DNA of 64,000 nucleotides from Phyllobacterium zundukense (GTDB lineage Bacteria > Pseudomonadota > Alphaproteobacteria > Rhizobiales > Rhizobiaceae), in the NCBI RefSeq assembly GCF_002764115.1, contig NZ_CP017940.1:1338501-1402500 (forward strand), read 5' to 3'. This document shows positions 1-8,804 of the stretch, in pieces. Position 1 is the first letter of the stretch; the number at the start of each line of letters is the position of its first letter. The notes beneath the pieces were generated by a model. It worked only from the letters and a program-made list of their open reading frames with translations, was not told the origin of the DNA and ran no database searches. The position numbers and the translations under genes are program-made.

Positions 1-202
1 ACTGCAGGGCGGTGTCCGCACCCTCGCCCAAATGGTCATCATAGGCGCTGCGGATCGCATCCTTGGGAAACAGCGCCGGATCGGGGATGCCGCCCGCAAA
101 GGAAAGGATGTCCGGCTGGTCAAGCAGCTTGAGCAGTTCACGAACCTCCGAAGCGCGCATCTTGTTGGCGCGCGTGGCATATCGGGCATCCCAGTTGTTC
201 AT
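1..202 (-). CDS. PLP-dependent aminotransferase, N-terminal fragment
   Basis: The frame is open to the window edge, so only the first 67 codons are present. The start reads MNNWDARYATRANKMRASEV and is followed by SFAGGIPDPALFP. Both match the N-terminus of fold-type I aminotransferases of the 2-aminoadipate/aromatic (LysN/ARO8-like) group, which transfer an amino group from an amino acid to a 2-oxo acid in the cytoplasm. A GGAGGA ribosome site lies 5 bases upstream of the ATG. The catalytic lysine lies beyond the window, so the substrate cannot be told. The family call is good and the exact activity is open. Confidence 0.8.
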   Translation of the reverse strand, partial: MNNWDARYATRANKMRASEVRELLKLLDQPDILSFAGGIPDPALFPKDAIRSAYDDHLGEGADTALQ

Positions 203-288
203 TGCATCCTCCACGAATTCCGGCGTTCACTCGACTGCAAATAACATAATATGTCAATAATACTGTCGTATTTTGTTGAAGCTTTCAT

Positions 289-316
289 AAAAAAGCCCCG
301 GCAAACCGGGGCTTTT
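289..316 (-). terminator. Rho-independent terminator of icd
   Basis: The arms AAAAGCCCCGG (291-301) and CCGGGGCTTTT (306-316) are perfect complements around the loop CAAA. Read on the minus strand the hairpin is followed by six T. It sits 22 bases after the icd stop codon. Confidence 0.9.
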
Positions 317-338
317 GCAAATCGTGATGGAGCCTGGC

Positions 339-1553
339 TCAGGCGGCCATGGCCTTCGACAGGTTTTCGTTGATCTTGTCGAGGAAACCCGTGGTCGACA
401 GCCAGGGCTGGTCGGGGCCGATGAGCAGCGCCAGATCCTTGGTCATGTAGCCGGCTTCGACAGTATCGACACAGACCTTCTCAAGCGTGTGGCTGAAGCG
501 CTCGAGTTCCGCATTGCCGTCGAGCTTGGCGCGGTGGGCAAGGCCCCGTGTCCAGGCGAAGATCGAGGCGATGGAGTTGGTCGAGGTCTCCTCGCCCTTC
601 TGGTGCTGGCGGTAGTGACGGGTCACTGTGCCGTGTGCCGCTTCGGCTTCCACCGTCTGGCCGTCCGGCGTCATCAGAACCGAGGTCATCAGGCCGAGCG
701 AACCAAAGCCCTGCGCCACGATGTCGGACTGCACGTCGCCGTCATAGTTCTTGCAGGCCCAGACATAGCCACCCGACCACTTCAGCGCCGAAGCAACCAT
801 GTCGTCGATCAGGCGATGCTCATAGGTGATCTTCTTTGCCGCGAACTTGTCCTTGAATTCCGCATCGAACACTTCCTGGAAGATATCCTTGAAGCGGCCG
901 TCATAGGCCTTGAGGATGGTGTTCTTGGTCGAGAGGTAGCAGGGAACGCCGCGATTGTAAGCGTAGTTGAACGAAGCATGGGCAAAATCGCGGATGGATT
1001 CATCCAGATTGTACATGGCCATGGCAACGCCGGCGCCCGGTGCGTCGTAGACTTCGTGTTCGATAGTGGCGCCGTCCTCGCCGACGAACTTGATCGATAG
1101 CTTGCCCTTGCCGGGGAACTTGAAATCGGTGGCGCGGTACTGGTCGCCGAAAGCGTGACGGCCGACGATGATCGGCTGGGTCCAGCCCGGAACCAGACGG
1201 GGAACGTTCTTGGCGATGATCGGTTCGCGGAAAATAACGCCGCCGAGAATGTTGCGGATGGTGCCGTTGGGCGACTTCCACATCTTCTTCAGGCCGAATT
1301 CCTCAACGCGCTGTTCGTCCGGGGTGATCGTGGCGCATTTGACGCCGACGCCGTACTGCTTGATCGCATTGGCCGCATCGATCGTCACCTGGTCATTGGT
1401 GGCGTCGCGATGTTCGATGCCAAGATCGTAATATTTCAGGTCGATGTCGAGGTAAGGATGGATCAGCTTTTCCTTGATATACTGCCAGATGATGCGAGTC
1501 ATCTCGTCGCCATCGAGCTCGACGACCGGATTTGCAACCTTGATCTTTGCCAT
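339..1553 (-). CDS. icd: NADP-dependent isocitrate dehydrogenase
   Basis: This enzyme oxidises isocitrate to 2-oxoglutarate and CO2 with NADP+ in the TCA cycle. The 404-residue length and sequence fit the eukaryote-like homodimeric class (type II) found in alphaproteobacteria rather than the E. coli type. Visible marks are the substrate loop SPNGTIRN at residues 94-101, [10 protein letters not shown] at 131-140 with the catalytic tyrosine near 139, and [15 protein letters not shown] in the second half, holding the catalytic lysine. It stands alone, followed by a strong terminator, and is separated from the upstream gene by a palindromic intergenic repeat. Confidence 0.97.
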   Translation of the reverse strand: MAKIKVANPVVELDGDEMTRIIWQYIKEKLIHPYLDIDLKYYDLGIEHRDATNDQVTIDAANAIKQYGVGVKCATITPDEQRVEEFGLKKMWKSPNGTIRNILGGVIFREPIIAKNVPRLVPGWTQPIIVGRHAFGDQYRATDFKFPGKGKLSIKFVGEDGATIEHEVYDAPGAGVAMAMYNLDESIRDFAHASFNYAYNRGVPCYLSTKNTILKAYDGRFKDIFQEVFDAEFKDKFAAKKITYEHRLIDDMVASALKWSGGYVWACKNYDGDVQSDIVAQGFGSLGLMTSVLMTPDGQTVEAEAAHGTVTRHYRQHQKGEETSTNSIASIFAWTRGLAHRAKLDGNAELERFSHTLEKVCVDTVEAGYMTKDLALLIGPDQPWLSTTGFLDKINENLSKAMAA

Positions 1554-2008
1554 GGATGTTCAGCCTCTAATTTGCTGGGTGTGGGAATGTCAGCATCGGT
1601 TTTCAATGAGGGTTCGCGCCCCTATAGCACCGTGATTGCAGAACGCAAAGACAGTTGCTCAAGAAGAGGGGAGGTTATCGTCGACGTCGATGCCGATTAT
1701 CTCCCCCTTGGCGGGAGAGAAAGGATTTTCTTGGGTTTAGTCCTTGCTAAATCCTTAGAAAATCCAAGAGAGGGGGTATCTATCTCATACCCCAAATAGC
1801 CCCCTCACTTGCGATTTCTAGCACTTAGCGAGGGCTAAGATGCTGAAATCGCTTTCTCTCCCACAAGGGGGGAGATAATTGGCATCGACCTTCGCGCATC
1901 CCTTTGCACGGTAATTGCGCAACTCTGTGGAACGGCACTATCGATACGCAGCATTGCTCATCAAAAAAACGCGAGCTATGACGGCGCCATTCAATGCAAG
2001 GATTAAAA
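1554..2008. other. Intergenic region between icd and the RNA methyltransferase
   Basis: The 455-base gap between two divergent genes holds the icd promoter side (to about 1680), the palindromic repeat at 1686-1889 and about 120 bases leading to the methyltransferase. I see no convincing gene; the open frames here arise from the repeat. Confidence 0.6.
1686..1889. repeat. Palindromic intergenic element, family A, copy 1
   Basis: The ends form a long imperfect inverted repeat: GTCGATGCCGATTATCTCCC on the left matches the complement of the right end around GGGGAGATAATTGGCATCGAC. The match continues through GGGAGAGAAAG, giving arms of about 35 bases. Inside, the piece GCGATTTCTAGCACTTAGCG recurs, inverted, in the second copy at 5097-5290. 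There is no coding capacity for a transposase, so it resembles a MITE or rhizobial intergenic repeat. Confidence 0.85.
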
Positions 2009-2875
2009 ATGGCCGGCACAGACAGACAGCGCACTCTTATTGCTGAAGGCCCAGCGATCATTCTGGTGGAACCGCAATTGCCGGAGAATATCGGCATGGT
2101 GGCCCGCGCCATGGCGAATTTCGGCCTGGCGGAACTGCGCCTGGTGAAACCGCGCGAGGAATTTCCCAATGACAAGGCACGCTCCGCCGCCAGCCGCGCC
2201 GATCACATCATCGATGCGGCGCAGGTTTTCGACGATCTGCCATCGGCCATCAAGGATCTTCATTTCGTCTATGCAACCACGGCGCGCGAGCGCGACGCGT
2301 TCAAGCAGGTACGTGGCCCGGTAGAAGCGGGACAAACCCTGCGCCAGCGCTTCAACAGCGGCGAGAAGACCGGAATTCTTTTCGGGCGGGAGCGCATCGG
2401 CCTCAATAATGACGAAGTCAGCCTCGCCGATGAGCTGGTGACATTTCCGGTCAATCCGGCATTCTCGTCGCTGAACATTGCACAGGCGGTCTTGCTCATG
2501 TCCTATGAGTGGATGAAATCAGGTCTGGAGAAACACACCGACACTGCCTTTCGCGGCCCGGAGCTCGAGCCGGCGCCGAAGGAGCAGTTGCAGGGCTTCT
2601 TCAACCATCTCGAAAATGCATTGCAGGCGCGCGGCTATTTCCGGCCGATGGCGCGCAAGGAAATCATGGTCAACAATCTGCGCGGCGTCCTCACAAGAGC
2701 AGGCTTTTCGGACTCCGAATTGAAGCTTCTGCGCGGCGTGCTCGTGTCGCTGGATTATTTCAGCCCGAAGACACCGCGAGGCTCAGGAGCGCCGGAAGGG
2801 CGCAAGCGCGAAAAAGTTCCTGCAAAGAAAAAAGCCAAGCAACCTGAAAGCGGGGATCCATCAAGCGATGAATGA
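2009..2875 (+). CDS. RNA 2'-O-methyltransferase, TrmJ/TrmH (SpoU) family
   Basis: The protein (288 residues) belongs to the SPOUT superfamily that methylates the 2'-hydroxyl of RNA using S-adenosylmethionine. The opening [19 protein letters not shown] is the TrmJ hallmark of motif 1; [16 protein letters not shown] and the [13 protein letters not shown] segment are motifs 2 and 3 of the knotted cofactor site. TrmJ modifies position 32 of tRNA; whether this protein does so is inferred from family. I chose the ATG at 2009 because AAGGA lies 8 bases before it; an in-frame ATG at 1994 lacks a site. The C-terminus is a lysine-rich tail. It overlaps murI by 8 bases, so the two are probably translated together. 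Confidence 0.88.
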   Translation: MAGTDRQRTLIAEGPAIILVEPQLPENIGMVARAMANFGLAELRLVKPREEFPNDKARSAASRADHIIDAAQVFDDLPSAIKDLHFVYATTARERDAFKQVRGPVEAGQTLRQRFNSGEKTGILFGRERIGLNNDEVSLADELVTFPVNPAFSSLNIAQAVLLMSYEWMKSGLEKHTDTAFRGPELEPAPKEQLQGFFNHLENALQARGYFRPMARKEIMVNNLRGVLTRAGFSDSELKLLRGVLVSLDYFSPKTPRGSGAPEGRKREKVPAKKKAKQPESGDPSSDE

Positions 2876-3680
2876 TGTGACAACGGACCGGCCAATCATT
2901 GCCTTCGACAGCGGGATTGGCGGCCTGACGGTGCTGCGCGAGGCGCGCGTGCTGATGCCGGAGCGGCGTTTTGTTTATATCGCTGACGATGCGGGGTTTC
3001 CCTATGGCGATTGGGAGGAGAGCGCCTTGCGAGCGCGCATCGTCGACCTCTTCGGCGGCTTCATCGCCGAGCACGATCCGGCAATCGCGATCATCGCTTG
3101 CAATACAGCCTCTACTCTGGTGCTCGAAGACCTGCGCAAGGCCTATCCTGCCGTGCCTTTCGTCGGCACAGTTCCGGCGATCAAGCCGGCGGCGGAGCGC
3201 ACATCGTCTGGTCTCGTCACAGTCCTCGCCACCCCCGGCACGGTGAAGCGCGCCTATACGCGCGATCTCATCCAGTCCTTTGCCACCAAATGCCATGTGC
3301 GCCTTGTCGGCAGCCAGAATCTCGCGCGCCTCGCTGAGGCGCATATTCGCGGCGATCCCATTAATGACGATGCCATCCGCGCTGAAATCGCGCCGTGCTT
3401 CTATGAAAAGGATGGCCAGCGCACCGACATCGTCGTACTGGCCTGTACGCATTATCCCTTCCTCGCCAATGTCTTCCGCCGCCTTGCGCCCTGGCCGGTG
3501 GACTGGCTCGATCCGGCTGAGGCTATCGCCCGCCGGGCGCTATCCCTGATCAAACCGAACGGCAGCGGCGCCGAGCCTGAACATGGCGACGACATCGCCA
3601 TCTTCACCTCGGGCAATCCAGATTTCTCCACACGGCGACTGATGCAGGGTTTCGGGCTGGATACGAGTGTGATTGCCTGA
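2868..3680 (+). CDS. murI: Glutamate racemase
   Basis: MurI interconverts L- and D-glutamate, supplying D-glutamate for peptidoglycan precursors in the cytoplasm. The 270-residue protein shows FDSGIGG at 13-19 and the two catalytic cysteines in their usual settings, C78 in ACNTAST and C193 in ACTHYPF. The start ATG lies inside the end of the RNA methyltransferase gene (ATGAATGA), a sign of coupling. The same gene pair is common near rpsD in Rhizobiales, and rpsD is about 4.4 kb downstream here, with icd, oxidoreductase and extensin genes around it. Confidence 0.95.
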   Translation: MNDVTTDRPIIAFDSGIGGLTVLREARVLMPERRFVYIADDAGFPYGDWEESALRARIVDLFGGFIAEHDPAIAIIACNTASTLVLEDLRKAYPAVPFVGTVPAIKPAAERTSSGLVTVLATPGTVKRAYTRDLIQSFATKCHVRLVGSQNLARLAEAHIRGDPINDDAIRAEIAPCFYEKDGQRTDIVVLACTHYPFLANVFRRLAPWPVDWLDPAEAIARRALSLIKPNGSGAEPEHGDDIAIFTSGNPDFSTRRLMQGFGLDTSVIA

Positions 3681-3927
3681 AAAATTGGAACATTCTGAGG
3701 CTGCAGCGCGCCTCCGGTTGCCGGGATACCCTTGCTAAAGTCGGGGTGGACACCCGCGCCACTGGCTGGAGGGGTACGTGCTCGGTGAGCAAAGCTGGGT
3801 TTATCTGTCCATCTTTTTTCAGAGTATTACTTCGAAGCAATGTGGGCGATCGATACATTACTATCGACAGAGCTTGATGAGGACGAGGACGGCGAGCATA
3901 ACGCCATCATCATCTTCCAGTAGGCCC

Positions 3928-4992
3928 TCAGGCCGTTGCTGCCGCCTCAGCCGTAGCAACGCCACCCAATTCCTGCCTGATCACCGGCGCCACCTTCGTG
4001 CCATAAAGCTCGATCGCCTTCAGTGTGTTCGCATGCGGCAGGCTGCCGAGATCGATCTGCAGCATGAAACGGTCGTGCTTGAAGTAGGTGTGCTGCAGCA
4101 TGATCTTGTCGATCACCTCCTGGGGCGAACCCACCAGCAGCGCGCCGCGCATCGTCCGTCCGGCCTCGTACTGGCCGCGGTTGCTCGGCGGCCAGCCGCG
4201 CTCGCGGCCGATCTTGTTCATGACGACCTCATAGCTCGGCCAGTATTCGTCCGATGCAGACTGCGAGTCCTCGGCGACGTAGCCATGCGAATTGATGCTG
4301 ACCTTCAGCTTTTCCGGCGCGTGGCCTGCCTTGGCGCCCGCCTCGCGATAGAGCTCGACCAGCGGCGCGAAGCGGTGCGGCTCGCCGCCGATGATCGCCA
4401 CCGCCAGCGGCAGGCCAAGCGTGCCGGCGCGGATCACCGATGCCGGTGTGCCGCCAACGGCGATCCAGACGGGCAGGGGATTTTGGACCGGACGAGGATA
4501 GACGCCGAGATTACTGAGCGGCGCGCGCAAGTTGCCGCTCCACGTCACGTGTTCGCTGGCCCGCAGCTTCAGCAGCAAATCGAGCTTTTCAGCAAAGAGC
4601 TCGTCATAATCGTTGAGGTCGTAGCCGAACAGCGGGAACGACTCGATGAAGGAGCCGCGTCCAGCCATGATCTCGGCGCGGCCCGAGGAAATCAGGTCGA
4701 GCGTCGCATATTCCTGGAACACACGCACCGGATCGTCGGAACTCAAGACGGTCACGGCACTGGTCAGGCGAATATTCTTCGTGCGTGCCGCGCCCGCCGC
4801 CAGCACAACCGCCGGTGTAGAGATGACGAAATCCGGGCGGTGATGTTCGCCGATGCCGAAGACGTCGAGCCCGACCTGATCGGCCAGTTCCATCTCTTCG
4901 AGCAGGTTTTGCATGCGCTGGTGCGCGCTGATGGCCACGCCAGTCGCAGGATCGGGGCTCATGCCTGCAAATGTATAGATGCCGAGTTCCAT
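3928..4992 (-). CDS. LLM-class flavin-dependent oxidoreductase (luciferase-like monooxygenase)
   Basis: A 354-residue protein of the bacterial luciferase fold, which uses reduced FMN or F420 to hydroxylate or cleave small organic substrates. The N-terminal [17 protein letters not shown], the FGIGEHH segment and the [19 protein letters not shown] stretch are typical of the subgroup annotated as alkanal monooxygenase-like. It is monocistronic and convergent with murI, with a family A repeat 100 bases upstream of its start. No reductase partner is adjacent, although a flavin reductase gene lies at 34.9 kb. The substrate is unknown. The last residues are alanine-rich. Confidence 0.9.
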   Translation of the reverse strand: MELGIYTFAGMSPDPATGVAISAHQRMQNLLEEMELADQVGLDVFGIGEHHRPDFVISTPAVVLAAGAARTKNIRLTSAVTVLSSDDPVRVFQEYATLDLISSGRAEIMAGRGSFIESFPLFGYDLNDYDELFAEKLDLLLKLRASEHVTWSGNLRAPLSNLGVYPRPVQNPLPVWIAVGGTPASVIRAGTLGLPLAVAIIGGEPHRFAPLVELYREAGAKAGHAPEKLKVSINSHGYVAEDSQSASDEYWPSYEVVMNKIGRERGWPPSNRGQYEAGRTMRGALLVGSPQEVIDKIMLQHTYFKHDRFMLQIDLGSLPHANTLKAIELYGTKVAPVIRQELGGVATAEAAATA

Positions 4993-5096
4993 CGGTGTAC
5001 CCTTTGTTCACTGTCGCTGCACAGGTAAGCACAGTTTCAGGCGATGTGAAGAACGCACATCGCGGTTGCCGAGGCACCAAAAGGATACTGGGTGGT

Positions 5097-5290
5097 CTAT
5101 CTCCCCCCATGTGGGGGAGAAAGCGATTTCAGCATCTTAGCGAGCGGCAGCGAAGCTCAAGTGCTAGAAATCGCAAGAGAGGGGATTTGCTTCACCGAAC
5201 TACCCCCCTCTTGGATTTTGCAAGGATTTAGCAAAAAGGCTAAATCCAGGAAAATCCTTTCTCTCCCACAAGGGGAGAGATAATCGGCAT
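5097..5290. repeat. Palindromic intergenic element, family A, copy 2
   Basis: Copy 2 is inverted relative to copy 1 and lies between two minus-strand genes. The left arm CTATCTCCCCCCATGTGGGG and the right arm, ending ACAAGGGGAGAGATAATCGG, pair over about 27 bases. The inner block GCGATTTCAGCATCTTAGCG matches copy 1 read from its other strand. Confidence 0.85.
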
Positions 5291-5306
5291 TGGCTGTCGC
5301 TCCAGA

Positions 5307-5948
5307 TCAATAAGCTACAGTGAAACGCTCTCTGCTGTGCTTCGGCTTTTCAGCCTCATCAACGATTGCCACAGCCAGATCGCCGACGCTGATTGCGCTC
5401 TTGCCCTCTGCATCGAAGACCGGATGGTCCTTGCCGACGCGGTAGTTGCCGGTACGCTCACCCGGAGCAAGGGCGAAGGGCGGCGATACGAAGCTCCAGT
5501 CGAGTCCGGTCTCGCCGCGCAGATCATTCAGCGCCTGGCGGGCGCCCAATGCACCTTCCTTGTATTCGGCCGGGAAACCCTCGCCATCGACAAACTGCCC
5601 GCCTGCCTCATTGTACAGGCTGCCGGCACCGCCAATGACGATGAGGCGGCTGACGCCCGCCTCCTTTGCCGCCTCGGTGATCGACTTGCTGGCCGCGATG
5701 TGGATCGCCTTGATGTCCGGATTGCCCCAGCCAGGATTGTAGGCGGAGATGACGATGTCGTGGCCCTTGAGCTTGGCGGCGAGGTCGGTCGTGTTGAGGG
5801 CATCGGCCTCGACTGCCGTAACATCATCCAGCTTTTCGACCTTGTCCGGGCTGCGTACCAGCGCAGTCACGCTGTGGCTGCGCGATATGGCTTCCTTCAA
5901 TAACTCCTTGCCGACAAAACCGGTGGCACCAATCAGTGCGATTTTCAT
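5307..5948 (-). CDS. NAD(P)-binding oxidoreductase (atypical short-chain dehydrogenase, YwnB-like)
   Basis: The 213-residue protein begins MKIALIGATGFVGKELLKEA, the glycine-rich nucleotide loop of the extended/atypical SDR group that includes NmrA-like and biliverdin-reductase-like proteins. RLIVIGGAGSLYNEAGG and DWSFVSPPFALAPGERTG are the usual later blocks. An AGGAGC site lies 8 bases before the chosen ATG; a longer frame adding ten residues lacks such a site. It is transcribed away from the HxlR regulator at 6096 and is the likely target of it. In other bacteria such pairs respond to quinones or electrophiles; that role here is inference. Confidence 0.87.
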   Translation of the reverse strand: MKIALIGATGFVGKELLKEAISRSHSVTALVRSPDKVEKLDDVTAVEADALNTTDLAAKLKGHDIVISAYNPGWGNPDIKAIHIAASKSITEAAKEAGVSRLIVIGGAGSLYNEAGGQFVDGEGFPAEYKEGALGARQALNDLRGETGLDWSFVSPPFALAPGERTGNYRVGKDHPVFDAEGKSAISVGDLAVAIVDEAEKPKHSRERFTVAY

Positions 5949-5987
5949 CCTATGCTCCTTTTTGATGCAGGTACACATCGTTTTCTG

Positions 5988-6002
5988 GTTACTAATAATA
6001 AC
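5988..6002. promoter_or_regulatory. Candidate HxlR operator
   Basis: GTTACTAATAATAAC is a near-perfect 15-base palindrome in the 147-base gap between the divergent oxidoreductase and HxlR genes. Its AT-rich dyad form fits known HxlR/YodB-type sites. Binding is inferred only. Confidence 0.5.
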
Positions 6003-6095
6003 TGTCTATGCTAGAAGGCGAAGCTTGAGAAGAACGCACTTTTTCCGTTTCAGGGCACATGGAAGTAACCGCCCTCGCGTTCAGGAAGGACTGAG

Positions 6096-6512
6096 ATGAG
6101 CATTCATACAAAAGCTGAAAGCAAGGCACCGCTGCTCGAATCGATGCCAGCCATGCAAGTCGATGGCTCCGGGTCCTGCCCGATGCGCGAGGTGCTCGAT
6201 CTCGTGGGTGATTCATGGAGCCTTTTGACAATCATCAACCTCCAATCCGGCCCGCGCAGATTCAATGTCCTGCGGCGGATGATCGAAGGGATATCGCAGC
6301 GCATGCTAACCGTGACGCTGCGTTCGCTTGAGCGCGATGGTCTGATCACTCGTACTGTCAAGCCGACCTCGCCGCCGGAAGTCACCTATGCACTGACGGA
6401 AATCGGGCATTCGATTGCAGTGCCGATTGGCGCGCTGGGTGAGTGGGCGGTCAACAACCGCGATCATCTGCGTGAGGCGCGCAAGGCATTTGATGAGGCA
6501 AGGGTGGATTAG
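6096..6512 (+). CDS. HxlR family transcriptional regulator
   Basis: A 138-residue winged-helix regulator. CPMREVLDLVGDSWSLLTI followed by GPRRFNVLRRMIEGISQRML is the HxlR DNA-binding core (about residues 28-75), and LRSLERDGLITRTV is the wing. The cysteine at the start of the core is the position used for redox or quinone sensing in YodB and HypR, so sensing by thiol chemistry is possible. A GGAAGGA site lies just upstream. It is divergent from the oxidoreductase at 5307-5948, and the shared gap holds a dyad, so autoregulation and control of that gene are likely. Confidence 0.93.
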   Translation: MSIHTKAESKAPLLESMPAMQVDGSGSCPMREVLDLVGDSWSLLTIINLQSGPRRFNVLRRMIEGISQRMLTVTLRSLERDGLITRTVKPTSPPEVTYALTEIGHSIAVPIGALGEWAVNNRDHLREARKAFDEARVD

Positions 6513-6574
6513 GGAACCACCCAACCATCCTTCGCGTTACCCAACCTGTGCAACATTTCACAGGGAGAATGACA

Positions 6575-6763
6575 ATGCCCGCAAAATCCCAGGCTCAGCA
6601 GAAGGCTGCCGGTGCGGCGCTTTCCGCCAAGCGCGGTCAGACGAAGACGAGCGAACTCAAAGGTGCGTCGAAGAGCATGTATGACTCCATGAGCGAAAAG
6701 CAGCTGGAAGAGTTTGCCGAGACCGATCGCAAGAACCTGCCCAAGAAGAAGACCAAGCACTAA
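6575..6763 (+). CDS. Small basic protein, DUF3008 family
   Basis: A 62-residue, lysine-rich, cysteine-free protein opening MPAKSQAQQKAAGAALSAKR and ending KKKTKH. The middle motif SMYDSMSEKQLEEFA is the conserved core of DUF3008, a family of short uncharacterised proteins of proteobacteria. GGGAG lies about 9 bases before the chosen ATG; an ATG six bases earlier and a GTG at 6548 are alternatives. No function is known. The high charge suggests nucleic-acid contact or an unstructured stress protein, but that is a guess. Confidence 0.8.
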   Translation: MPAKSQAQQKAAGAALSAKRGQTKTSELKGASKSMYDSMSEKQLEEFAETDRKNLPKKKTKH

Positions 6764-6793
6764 TCGGGTTTCAGGGGATTGAGGCGGGCTAAG

Positions 6794-7816
6794 CTATTGG
6801 CAGATGCGCGCCTCGCATTTTCTCCCATGGCAGCCGAGATCGAGATGCAGATTGCTCTGGTGCGCGGCATCGCCGTCCGGACCGATCACCGTCATGAAGC
6901 GCTCGCAGCTCGCCTTATGCAGCGACTGCCAAAATGCCTGCTCCTCCGGTTTACCCTTCCATCCTGAGCCGAGTTCCGTCGTTTTGCCGTTCTTGAACTT
7001 GAACGCGACAATATCGACCGCATTGGCGAAAGCATGTTCCGAGACGCGGCCCTTGTGACCATTATTGACCTTGCGGCACTGGTAATCCGAGCCGGTGGTG
7101 ATGCTTTCGATCTCGGCACCGAAATCCTTCTGCGCCTCCTTTTGCGCCTCGACCACCCAGCTCGCCAGTGAACCGGCCATGGCACAATTGGTGGTGACGG
7201 GCGCAGCAAACTTCACGGGACTGTCCTTGCCAATGGCGGTGATCTTCAAGGGCGAGCGCTCGCCGCAGACGCCTTCTGACAGTGGCGGAACGATCTCACC
7301 CTGAACGTCGCCGTTCATAATAGCGGGACAGGCATTCTGGTAGACGCGGTCGGGCGAAGTCGAGGGATCGGCCTTCTCGATGCTCTCCTCATGCTCAGGC
7401 TTCGGCGCGTCCTTCCCGGCTGCATCGGATTTTGGCAGTGGGTTTGGCCCCAATTGCTCGGCGGGTTTTGGCGGCTCGGTGGGCTTCTCCGTCGGCTTCG
7501 CTTCCGGTGCAGGTTTTTGTTCGGGCAAGGGCGTCGTCTGCGGATCCGCCTTCTGTATTTCTTCGGCGGGCTTTTCCTCGGGTTTGGGCGCCTCCGGTGA
7601 AGCGGCGGCGCGGGGGTTGGCCTCCGGTATCGGCGGGACGGCTGGCAAAGCAACGGCTGGCGGGCGCGGCGCGCGCACGACATTCGTGCGATGTCCACGC
7701 CTGTGCCGTGCATCCGCGTCATCAGCAGAACTGATAAGGATCGTGCTTGCAATACAGGCTGTGAGGGATAGAAGAACGATCGTCGAGCAATATGATTGCC
7801 GCGAGAATAGGGTCAT
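6794..7816 (-). CDS. Secreted extensin-like C-terminal domain protein with proline-rich linker
   Basis: The 340-residue protein has an N-terminal signal or anchor segment (STIVLLSLTACIASTILISS, residues 11-30), a long Pro/Lys/Glu-rich linker (about 45-145), and a C-terminal extensin-like domain (PF06904 type). That domain shows the typical cysteines and CNM-like core CAMAGSLASW, SEHAFANAVDIVAF and the end HQSNLHLDLGCHGRKCEARI. HxxxxDIVAF and HLDLG resemble metal-binding residues of the LAS-like peptidase fold, so a wall-related activity is possible but unproven. The protein is convergent with the DUF3008 gene. It probably acts in the periplasm, the linker spanning the space. Confidence 0.88.
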   Translation of the reverse strand: MTLFSRQSYCSTIVLLSLTACIASTILISSADDADARHRRGHRTNVVRAPRPPAVALPAVPPIPEANPRAAASPEAPKPEEKPAEEIQKADPQTTPLPEQKPAPEAKPTEKPTEPPKPAEQLGPNPLPKSDAAGKDAPKPEHEESIEKADPSTSPDRVYQNACPAIMNGDVQGEIVPPLSEGVCGERSPLKITAIGKDSPVKFAAPVTTNCAMAGSLASWVVEAQKEAQKDFGAEIESITTGSDYQCRKVNNGHKGRVSEHAFANAVDIVAFKFKNGKTTELGSGWKGKPEEQAFWQSLHKASCERFMTVIGPDGDAAHQSNLHLDLGCHGRKCEARICQ

Positions 7817-7909
7817 TACCGGCTCTACTCCTGTTGAGCGTCTACCCTAACGTTTGAATTGCGGCATCGGTTTCAATTTATGTGATCCGCTGAAACATGC
7901 GGGCGCCGC

Positions 7910-7938
7910 TTGACATCACAGAACCTTCACACTAGAAG
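7910..7938 (+). promoter_or_regulatory. Candidate rpsD promoter
   Basis: TTGACA at 7910-7915 and TAGAAG at 7933-7938 are separated by exactly 17 bases. They lie about 175 bases before the rpsD start, implying a long untranslated leader. Confidence 0.5.
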
Positions 7939-8065
7939 CCACCCCAGCGCAGGGCCCTACGGCTCTGCGTTTCATTTGACGTGTCCCGTGAGTGATTTCG
8001 CAAAGCGTGCGTGAATCATTCTGTCAGTCTTCACAAACAGGAGGCAGAGGAGGGCGCGTTTCCTT

Positions 8066-8089
8066 GAATCGAAGTGTGAACTTCGATTC
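8066..8089 (+). promoter_or_regulatory. Hairpin in the rpsD leader
   Basis: GAATCGAAG (8066-8074) and CTTCGATTC (8081-8089) pair perfectly around TGTGAA. The stem is followed by GTATTTGTTTG and then the AAAGGAA ribosome site. The position suits a translational or attenuation control element, such as autoregulation by S4. Confidence 0.5.
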
Positions 8090-8112
8090 GTATTTGTTTG
8101 AAAGGAAATGCG

Positions 8113-8730
8113 ATGAGCAAGCGCGAATCGTCCAAGTATAAAATTGACCGCCGTCTTGGCGAAAACATCTGGGGCCGTCCGAAGTCCCCTGTAAACCGTC
8201 GTGAATATGGCCCAGGCCAGCACGGTCAGCGCCGCAAGAGCAAGCTGTCCGATTTCGGTGTACAGCTGCGCGCCAAGCAGAAGCTCAAGGGCTTCTACGG
8301 CGACATTTCGGAAAAGCAGTTCCGCAAGACCTATGAAGAGGCTTCGCGCCGCAAGGGCGATACCGGCGAACAGCTGATCGGTCTGCTCGAGTCGCGTCTG
8401 GATGCGATCGTGTACCGCGCCAAGTTCGTTCCGACGATCTTCGCAGCGCGTCAGTTCGTCAACCACGGCCACGTCAACGTCAACGGCCGCCGCACCAACA
8501 TCCAGTCCTACATCTGCAAGGCTGGCGATGTGATCGAAGTGCGCGAGAAGTCGAAGCAGCTCGTGATCGTTCTGGAATCTGTTCAGCTGGCTGAGCGCGA
8601 TGTTCCTGAATATCTCGAAGTCGATCATAACAAGATGGTTGCCAAGTACACCCGCGTTCCGGCCTTCTCCGATGTGCCATACGCTGTACAGATGGAACCG
8701 AACCTGGTTGTCGAATTCTATTCGCGTTAA
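8113..8730 (+). CDS. rpsD: 30S ribosomal protein S4
   Basis: S4 is a primary 16S rRNA-binding protein that nucleates assembly of the 30S body. The 205-residue sequence has the conserved start [20 protein letters not shown], the [22 protein letters not shown] segment and the S4 RNA-binding domain [15 protein letters not shown]...[17 protein letters not shown] chose the ATG at 8113, which has AAAGGAA upstream; an ATG at 8098 would add five unusual residues. It is a single-gene unit, as in many Rhizobiales, with its own leader and a strong terminator. Confidence 0.98.
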   Translation: MSKRESSKYKIDRRLGENIWGRPKSPVNRREYGPGQHGQRRKSKLSDFGVQLRAKQKLKGFYGDISEKQFRKTYEEASRRKGDTGEQLIGLLESRLDAIVYRAKFVPTIFAARQFVNHGHVNVNGRRTNIQSYICKAGDVIEVREKSKQLVIVLESVQLAERDVPEYLEVDHNKMVAKYTRVPAFSDVPYAVQMEPNLVVEFYSR

Positions 8731-8751
8731 TCAGTTCTGAGTTTAAGAAAG

Positions 8752-8784
8752 GCCGCCCGGAGAAATCTTGGGCGGCTTTTTTTT
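8752..8784 (+). terminator. Rho-independent terminator of rpsD
   Basis: GCCGCCC (8752-8758) pairs with GGGCGGC (8770-8776) around an 11-base loop and is followed by eight T. It lies 22 bases after the stop codon. Confidence 0.92.
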
Positions 8785-8804
8785 GGCCTAACCGGAGCCC
8801 GGGC

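Noticed and set aside
315..1100. A plus-strand open frame of 261 codons across icd
   Set aside because: It is antisense to icd, whose family match covers the whole region.
3778..5028. A long plus-strand open frame of 416 codons
   Set aside because: It lies opposite the well-matched LLM oxidoreductase, matches no family and has arginine/histidine-rich shadow composition.
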